Source: Streptomyces sp. SCSIO 30461
GTDB taxonomy: Bacteria; Actinomycetota; Actinomycetes; Streptomycetales; Streptomycetaceae
Length of the DNA: 64,000 bases
Assembly: GCF_037023745.1 (NCBI RefSeq)
Contig: NZ_CP146101.1
Location: forward strand, 1,488,001-1,552,000
Direction: 5' to 3'
Shown: piece by piece, positions 58,529 to 64,000 of the stretch
Layout: every line of letters starts with the position of its first letter
Position numbering within the stretch: the stretch's first letter is position 1
Made by a program: the position numbers and the translations under genes
Notes under the pieces: generated by a model
What the model saw: the letters and a program-made list of their open reading frames with translations, nothing else
The model's database searches: none
Told to the model about the DNA's origin: nothing

Positions 58529-60109
58529 TCAGCCGCAGGTCTTCCCGTTTTGAGGAACCGTGCCGTTCAGCAGGTAGGCGTCCACGACCTCGGTCACACA
58601 GCGATTCTCCGGGTTGTAACCGCCGTGGCCCTCGGCTTTGTTGGTCAGCAGCACCCCGACGCCCTCGCCCAGCTCGTCCGCCATCCGGCGGGCGCCCTCG
58701 TAAGGCGTCGCAGGGTCTCCGGTCGTGCCGACGACCAGGATGGGGCCTGCTCCCGGCGCGCTGGCCTCCGGGGTCGACCGCTCGCCAGGCACCGGCCACT
58801 TGGCGCACCAGCCCGCCGTGTCCCAGGCCAGGAACTCGCCGAACACCGGGGATATCCTCCGGAATTCCGGCAGCAGAGCCTTCGCCTCCGCCGCGCTCGG
58901 CCGCCCCTTGCTGTCCGCGCACGATATCGCCCGCTGTGAATGGCTCTGCGTGCTGTAATGCCCGCTCTCGTCACGGTCGTTGTAGTGATCCGAGAGTGCG
59001 AGGAGCTTTGAGCCGCGGCCACGCTGCTCGGCCTCCTCCAGGCCCTCGGTCAGCTTCGGCCACAGGGTCTCGGAGTAGAGCGCCATGACGATGCCGGTGA
59101 GGGCGAGGCTCTGATTGAGCTCGCGCCCGTCGCCGGCGGGCAGTGGCCGCTGGTCGATGCGCTCCAGCAACCGCGCTATCCGCTGCGACCCTGCCGTCGC
59201 GTCCTCCCCTCTGGCGGTCAGGTAGTTGTCCAGAGCGCGCTGGAAGCCGGTGGTCTGGTTGCGGGCATGGCCGGTGGCGTCGGCCGTGGGATCCACGACC
59301 GCGTCCAGCACCGTCCGCCCCACGTTCCCCGGGAAGAGGTGCGCGTAGGTCCCGCCGAGTTCGGTGCCGTAGGAGATGCCGAAGTAGTTGAGCTTGCGGT
59401 CGCCCAGTACATGGCGCATCAGATCCATGTCTCGAGCGGCGTTCGTCGTGCCGACATGGGGCAGCATCCTCCCTGAGCGCGCTGCGCAGCCCGCTCCGAA
59501 GGACTCGGCGTCCCGGAAGTACGCCGCTTCCTCGACCGGGTTATCGGGAGTGAGGTCGACCCGAGTGGCCGCGTCGTCCTGCTCCCGGTCGCTGCGGCAC
59601 ACCACGCCGGAGCTCTTCGCGACCCCGCGCGGGTCGAAGCTCACCAGGTCGTAGCGGGCGCCCAGGGTCTCGAACTCCGGGGCGAAGCCGGGCAGGCTCT
59701 GCACTCCGGACCCTCCAGGCCCACCGAAGTTGAACAGCAGGGAGCCGATGCGCTCGCCTTGGTCGCGTGCCTCGCGACGGATCATGGCCAGGGAAATCGT
59801 CTCACCGTCCGGATCCGCGTAATCCAGCGGTACCTTGACCTCGGCACAGGTCCAGCCGTCATCTTCGCAGGGCCGCCAGTCGAGCCGCTGCTCGGCCAGA
59901 GCCCGGGGCAGTCCGCTCGCCGCGTCTCCCTTCCGGACCGGAAGCGGCGCCTGCGGCCCGCGGCCGGTGCCCTCGCTCCCGCCTGCGCCACCGAGAGTGT
60001 CACAGGCGGTCAGTACCCCGCAGGCCGCCGATATGGCCAGCGCGAGCGCCGTCACTCCGGCCTTCGAGCCCATCCTCGATCGTGTCCGTGTCCGTGTCCG
60101 CCACGTCAT
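58529..60109 (-). CDS. Lipoprotein alpha/beta hydrolase, TAP-like (SCO tripeptidyl aminopeptidase type)
   Basis: 526 residues. A signal sequence with lipobox LTAC follows an Arg/Thr-rich n-region encoded by repeats of a GTGTCC-type unit (RTRTRTR). Nucleophile Ser246 in GISYGTELG, oxyanion FNFGGPGGSG, Asp in GTTGDPATPY and His in KAEGHGGY form the active site of the TAP family, which frees tripeptides or cuts lipids or amides. ATG 60109 is preferred; ATG 60073 is an alternative. Paralogue of the next upstream gene (same strand, 159 bases apart). Confidence 0.85.
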   Translation of the reverse strand: MTWRTRTRTRSRMGSKAGVTALALAISAACGVLTACDTLGGAGGSEGTGRGPQAPLPVRKGDAASGLPRALAEQRLDWRPCEDDGWTCAEVKVPLDYADPDGETISLAMIRREARDQGERIGSLLFNFGGPGGSGVQSLPGFAPEFETLGARYDLVSFDPRGVAKSSGVVCRSDREQDDAATRVDLTPDNPVEEAAYFRDAESFGAGCAARSGRMLPHVGTTNAARDMDLMRHVLGDRKLNYFGISYGTELGGTYAHLFPGNVGRTVLDAVVDPTADATGHARNQTTGFQRALDNYLTARGEDATAGSQRIARLLERIDQRPLPAGDGRELNQSLALTGIVMALYSETLWPKLTEGLEEAEQRGRGSKLLALSDHYNDRDESGHYSTQSHSQRAISCADSKGRPSAAEAKALLPEFRRISPVFGEFLAWDTAGWCAKWPVPGERSTPEASAPGAGPILVVGTTGDPATPYEGARRMADELGEGVGVLLTNKAEGHGGYNPENRCVTEVVDAYLLNGTVPQNGKTCG

Positions 60110-60268
60110 TCCACGCCCCCGTCTGTCTGATCGATGCTCGGTGATCGACTGCTGTGCCAGCCTAGGCGCCGTCACTGACAGTGACAATCCCTGGGGATAA
60201 CTTCGGAATCCGATGCCGACGATGACGGAACGTTCATCGCGCTGATCGCGGTCGCGCATCGCGGGGCG

Positions 60269-61840
60269 TCACTCGCACACCGTGCCGGCGGCCGGTACCA
60301 CCCCGTCCAACAGGTACCTGTCGACGGCCGACTGCACACAGGCGCTGCCGCTGCCGTAGGCCCCGTGCCCCTGGCCGCGATAGGTCATCTCGATGCCGAC
60401 CCCCTCGCCGAGCTGTTCGGCCATGGCCTTGGCGCCCGCGTACGGTGTGGCGGGGTCACCGGTGTTGCCGATCACCAGGATCGGAGCGGCGCCCGCCGCC
60501 GTGACGTCCGGGTGCTCCGACTGGCCCGGCACCGGCCAGTCGGTGCAACTCATCAGGCCCCAGCCGAGGTAGTCGCCGAAGACCGGTGACGCCTTGCGGA
60601 ATTCGGGCAGCTTGGCCTTGGTCTCCTCCAGCGAGAAGCGCTGCTTGGAGTCGAGGCAGTTGATCGCGGTGTTCGCCGCCTGGATGTTGCTGTACTGGCC
60701 TTCCTGATTGCGCCCGTTCATCGCGTCGGAAAGGGCCAGCAACAGCGCGCCGTTGCCACCGTCCGCCTCATCCAGGCCCTGCTCAAGCAGCGGCCAGTAC
60801 TCCTTGGAGTACAGGGCTTGGGCGATGCCGTTCGTCGCCTGCGTCTGGGTGAGTTCACGGTCCCCGGATGCCGGGATGGGCTTCTTCTCCAGCCGTGCCA
60901 GCAGGTCGACGACGAACTGCTCGACCTCCTGCGCAGTGCTGCCCGGCAGCTGGCACTCGTCGCCGCGGGCGACGCAGTCCGCGGCGAAGTTGTCCAGTGC
61001 CAGCTGGAAGCCCTTGGCCTGCGCCAGCGAACCCTGCTCCGACGTGCTGTTCGGGTCGACCACGGCATCGAAGACGGCCCGGCCCACCTTCTCCGGGAAC
61101 AGGTGCGCGTAGACGCCGCCGAGTTCGGTGCCGTAGGAGAAGCCGAGGTAGTGGAGCTTGTCGTCGCCGAGCACCTGGCGCATCAGATCCATGTCTCGGG
61201 CGGCATCGGTGGTGCTGACATGGGGCAGGTAGTCGCCGGAGTTCTTCTCGCAGCTTGAGGCGTACCAGCGCAGCCGGTCGGTGTAAGCCGCCTCCTCCTT
61301 GGCGTCGTCGGGCGTGGCGTCCTGCGCGTAGTACTCGTCCAGCTGCCTGTTGTCCGCGCATTCGACCGGCTCGCTGCGGCCGACGCCGCGCGGGTCGAAG
61401 CTCACCAGGTCGTAGCGCTCGCGCAGCTTCTCGTAGTCCTCGGCCATCGAGGGCAGCGCGCTGACTCCGGAACCACCGGGGCCGCCGAAGTTGAAGAGCA
61501 GGGAACCTATTCGCTTGGACTGGTCCTTGGCCTTCGCCCGTATCAGCGCGATCTCGAACGTGTCGCCGTCCGGATCCCCGTAGTCGCGCGGGACGTCCAT
61601 GAACGAGCATTCCCACTTCGTGCCGCCGGGCAGCGGCGAGGGCGCGGGGCCGCCGCCCTCGGCCTCCGAGGGAGCCGGGCACGGCTGCCAGTCGAGTTTC
61701 TGGGCGCTCAGATCCCGCTTGCTCTGTGCTGTCTCGTCGCCGCTCCCCCCTCCGCCGCTCGAACAGCCGGTCGTCGCGAGGAGCACCGCCGCGGTCGCCG
61801 CCGCGGTCGCCGCTGCGAGGAGGGGGGTGGAGGTCGGCAT
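60269..61840 (-). CDS. Lipoprotein alpha/beta hydrolase, TAP-like (second copy)
   Basis: 523 residues, clear paralogue of the preceding entry. Signal peptide and lipobox LATTGC; Ser235 in GFSYGTELG, FNFGGPGGSG oxyanion, Asp in GNTGDPATPY, His in RGQGHGAY. A Cys-rich C terminus (SACVQS, TVCE) matches the family's disulfide. ATG 61840. Probably exported and lipid-anchored, acting on peptides or amides outside the membrane. The two paralogues form a tandem family, with about half the residues in common by eye. Confidence 0.88.
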   Translation of the reverse strand: MPTSTPLLAAATAAATAAVLLATTGCSSGGGGSGDETAQSKRDLSAQKLDWQPCPAPSEAEGGGPAPSPLPGGTKWECSFMDVPRDYGDPDGDTFEIALIRAKAKDQSKRIGSLLFNFGGPGGSGVSALPSMAEDYEKLRERYDLVSFDPRGVGRSEPVECADNRQLDEYYAQDATPDDAKEEAAYTDRLRWYASSCEKNSGDYLPHVSTTDAARDMDLMRQVLGDDKLHYLGFSYGTELGGVYAHLFPEKVGRAVFDAVVDPNSTSEQGSLAQAKGFQLALDNFAADCVARGDECQLPGSTAQEVEQFVVDLLARLEKKPIPASGDRELTQTQATNGIAQALYSKEYWPLLEQGLDEADGGNGALLLALSDAMNGRNQEGQYSNIQAANTAINCLDSKQRFSLEETKAKLPEFRKASPVFGDYLGWGLMSCTDWPVPGQSEHPDVTAAGAAPILVIGNTGDPATPYAGAKAMAEQLGEGVGIEMTYRGQGHGAYGSGSACVQSAVDRYLLDGVVPAAGTVCE

Positions 61841-61948
61841 GAGCCCATCCTGCGGCGTTCCGGCAGGGCCCGCCTCTCGGGCTCTGGCGGTCCGATGGCG
61901 GCGGACACCAGCAGGAACGCCCGTGGCCGCGCGCCACTGACGCGTTCC

Positions 61949-64000
61949 CTAAAGTGCACCCTTTCGGGTGAGGTGGTTGAAGGACACCCATCCCGGAAGC
62001 ACCGGGATCCACAGCGTCAGCAGCCGGTAGAGCAGCACGGCGGGGGCCGCGACCTCCAGCGGCAGCCCCACGGCGCCCAGGCCGAGGGTCAGCGCGCCCT
62101 CGACCGCGCCGATGCCACCCGGTGTCGGCGCCGCCGATCCGAGTGCGTTGCCCGCGAGGAAGACCACGGCGATGCTGGCGTAGCTGAGCTGCTGGTTGCC
62201 GTTGTCGAAGGCTCGGATCGACGCGTCCAGGCACATCACGAAGGCGCCGGTCAGCATCAGCATGCCGCCGATTCCGGTGAGCAGCTTCACCGGCCGCTGG
62301 AGCACGTCCAGCATGCGCGGGACGACGCCGACGAACAGCGAGCGCAGCCGCGTCGACACGAATTTGCGCAGGAACGGGATCGCGGTCACCACAAGCACCA
62401 GCACGGCCACCGTCAGCAGGCCCGCGATGACGGTCCTGGACGGTGTCACCGGCGAGGTCCGCTCCGTGCCGGTCAGGTAGCCGAAGGCGAGCAGCAGCAG
62501 GATGTGGGCGCCGAGCCCGAACAACTGGGAGGCACCCACACTCGCCACGGCGAGCCCGGGCCGTACACCGGAGCGCTGGAGGAAACGCGTGTTGAGGGCG
62601 ACCCCGCCGACCGCGGCCGGGGCGACGATCTTCACGAACGAGCCCGCGACCTGCGCCACGACCGTACGGAGGAACGGCACCCGCTCCGGTACGAAGCCCA
62701 GCAGGCTCATCGCCGCCGCGACATAGCTCACCGCCGAGAAGAGCACCGCAGCGGCCACCCAGCCCCAGTGCGCCCTGGCGACCACGGTGAGGTCGGTCTG
62801 GGTCAGCTGCGACAGCAGGAAGTAGGCGCCGATGGCTCCGGCGATCAGCGAGACCAGGGTGCGCGGCTTGATCCGCTCCAGCCGGACCGGCTCGACCGGT
62901 GCCTGCGGACGGATCAGCAGCACCTGCCGCCTGATCTGCGCCAGCAGGTCCTCCTCGCGCGCCTCGTCCAGCGCCGCGTCCATGGCGCGCTTCTCAGCCT
63001 GCTTCTCGGCCCGTAGCGACTTGCGGGCGGCCTTACGGCCGCGCCCGTCCTGCTCGCCTTCGTCCGCTACGGAGGCTTGTGCCCTGGCCTGCTTCGCCGC
63101 TTCGGCTGCAGCCAGCACCTCCTCCCGTTCGCGCTGCGACCGCTCCCGTGCGAGCCGCCGAAGGGTGGCGCGCGTGGAGCGGCTCAGGGCGATCGGCTGG
63201 AGCAGGGGCAGGCAGACGGCGATCGCGTCAGGCCCCAGGACGTCCACGGCCGCCGCCACGGCGCGCTCAGCCCCGACCCGCAGGCCCAGCGTGGCCAGCA
63301 ATTGAGCGATGTCCATCCGCAGCACGATGTCGCCCGCGGCGATCTCACCACCGCGCAGGTCGGTGAGCAGCACCGTGCCGGAACGATCCACCAGGATCGC
63401 GTCGCCGGTCAGCCTGCGGTGCGCGATGCGTCGCGACTGGAGTGCCTTCACCTGCTGGAAGGCACCCCGCACCACCTCGTCGGTGATCTCCTCGTCGGGG
63501 AGGGAGTCCAGCGAGCGTCCGCCGAGGTGCTCGTACACCAGCATCACGGCGTCGGGCCCCAGCTCGGAGGTGGCGATCAGCTTGGGGGCGTGGGCACCGG
63601 CGGCGATGGCGGCGTAGGCGAGGAGCGCCTCCTGCTCCAGTGCCTGGCGCAGCGACTGGGTGGAACGGCGGGTGAAGATGCCGCGCAGCGTGAGCCGACG
63701 CCACACCCGGTAGAAGTAGCCCTGAGCCTGCTGCTCTCGGTCGACGACGGTGACGTCGAGCGGCGGGCCGTCCTCCAGGGTGACGAGGTAACGACGGCCA
63801 CGGTCTCCGTTCTCGGCGGAGTCGGGAGCATCCTCCGCGCGCATGGCCGTGACCGGGTGGAAGCCCACGTGGCGCAGTCCGGCCAGCAGGGTCTGCCCGG
63901 TGGGCTGGACGTTCGGGGAGCCGACCGCGTAGATCGTGCCGTAGGCGACGGTCCAGCCGATCAGTACCGTCAGGATGATCGAGAACGGGGTGGTGTAGCC
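61949..64000 (-). CDS. Kinase-like/flippase (LPG synthase TM-like) membrane protein, N-terminal part outside window
   Basis: 683 residues visible; the frame is open to the last base, so the N terminus is missing. The first visible part is a transmembrane helix (SIILTVLIGWTVAYGTIYA), then a kinase-like domain (residues about 45-270; LEDGPPLDVTV, VYEHLGGRSLDSLPDEEI, AHRRLTGDAILVDRSG, TDLRGGEIAAG) without a canonical HRD/DFG set, a coiled coil, and a C-terminal flippase-type domain (about 350-680; GAVEGALTLGLGA) of the UPF0104/LPG synthase membrane family. It may move or modify a lipid-linked compound. Fusion makes the order unusual. Confidence 0.83.
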   Translation of the reverse strand, partial: GYTTPFSIILTVLIGWTVAYGTIYAVGSPNVQPTGQTLLAGLRHVGFHPVTAMRAEDAPDSAENGDRGRRYLVTLEDGPPLDVTVVDREQQAQGYFYRVWRRLTLRGIFTRRSTQSLRQALEQEALLAYAAIAAGAHAPKLIATSELGPDAVMLVYEHLGGRSLDSLPDEEITDEVVRGAFQQVKALQSRRIAHRRLTGDAILVDRSGTVLLTDLRGGEIAAGDIVLRMDIAQLLATLGLRVGAERAVAAAVDVLGPDAIAVCLPLLQPIALSRSTRATLRRLARERSQREREEVLAAAEAAKQARAQASVADEGEQDGRGRKAARKSLRAEKQAEKRAMDAALDEAREEDLLAQIRRQVLLIRPQAPVEPVRLERIKPRTLVSLIAGAIGAYFLLSQLTQTDLTVVARAHWGWVAAAVLFSAVSYVAAAMSLLGFVPERVPFLRTVVAQVAGSFVKIVAPAAVGGVALNTRFLQRSGVRPGLAVASVGASQLFGLGAHILLLLAFGYLTGTERTSPVTPSRTVIAGLLTVAVLVLVVTAIPFLRKFVSTRLRSLFVGVVPRMLDVLQRPVKLLTGIGGMLMLTGAFVMCLDASIRAFDNGNQQLSYASIAVVFLAGNALGSAAPTPGGIGAVEGALTLGLGAVGLPLEVAAPAVLLYRLLTLWIPVLPGWVSFNHLTRKGAL

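Overview
The window looks like the chromosomal core of a Streptomyces species. Coding DNA is very GC-rich, GTG and TTG starts are common, several genes show a -10 hexamer six or seven bases before the start codon (leaderless transcription), and the gene content is typical: mycothiol biosynthesis (mshB), an IdeR/DmdR-type iron box, DUF3117, DUF3107 and DUF6758 proteins, TatB, MoeZ and a spherulin-4 family protein. From memory, the order matches the S. coelicolor stretch that runs from the bldK oligopeptide permease (SCO5112-5116) through mshB (SCO5126) and the ECF sigma/anti-sigma/HtrA/TatB block (about SCO5147-5150) to moeZ (about SCO5178). No rRNA, tRNA, CRISPR array or phage was seen.

Layout. 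1-2448: the last three genes of an oligopeptide ABC importer, probably bldKC-D-E. 2449-6026: an iron module with a siderophore-type N-acyltransferase, a penicillin-acylase-family Ntn hydrolase and a siderophore-interacting reductase; the last two diverge from a near-perfect iron box. 6207-12686: S9 peptidase, a tiny membrane protein, mshB with a coupled membrane protein, and a large VanW-like surface protein. 12699-14968: an operon of GNAT, transglutaminase-like and NYN-domain proteins. 15078-20172: ferredoxin and the lysine/DAP genes dapC and dapE, with two envelope proteins between them. 20294-25427: LOG-family protein, folP, DivIVA-like protein, DNA glycosylase Tag, DUF3117, enoyl-CoA hydratase, O-methyltransferase. 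25589-31665: envelope stress and export block (ECF sigma, zinc anti-sigma, HtrA, TatB, Mrp). 31709-36247: a magnesium-flavoured block (DUF1003, soluble PRC-MgtE_N-CBS protein, lipoprotein, CorA). 36727-47410: SUFU-domain, DUF6758, PHP, MarC, NYN, hydrolase, DEAD-box helicase, ferritin-like, DUF3107 and TetR genes plus a 50-residue protein on the minus strand. 47651-55047: hydrolase, DUF3152 metalloprotease-like protein, then a four-gene exopolysaccharide-like locus (PelF-type glycosyltransferase, multi-pass membrane protein, sugar epimerase, spherulin-4 protein). 55123-56301: moeZ. 56298-58340: a MITE with an IS1182-family element inserted exactly at its terminal CTAG. 58529-64000: two paralogous lipoprotein hydrolases and a kinase-flippase fusion cut by the window edge.

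Most genes are ordinary streptomycete chromosome. The points most worth a second look are the Pel/galactosaminogalactan-like locus with its 23-codon coupled leader ORF, the iron-controlled Ntn hydrolase, and the nested MITE/IS insertion. Convergent gene pairs are usually separated by strong perfect hairpins, listed as terminators.
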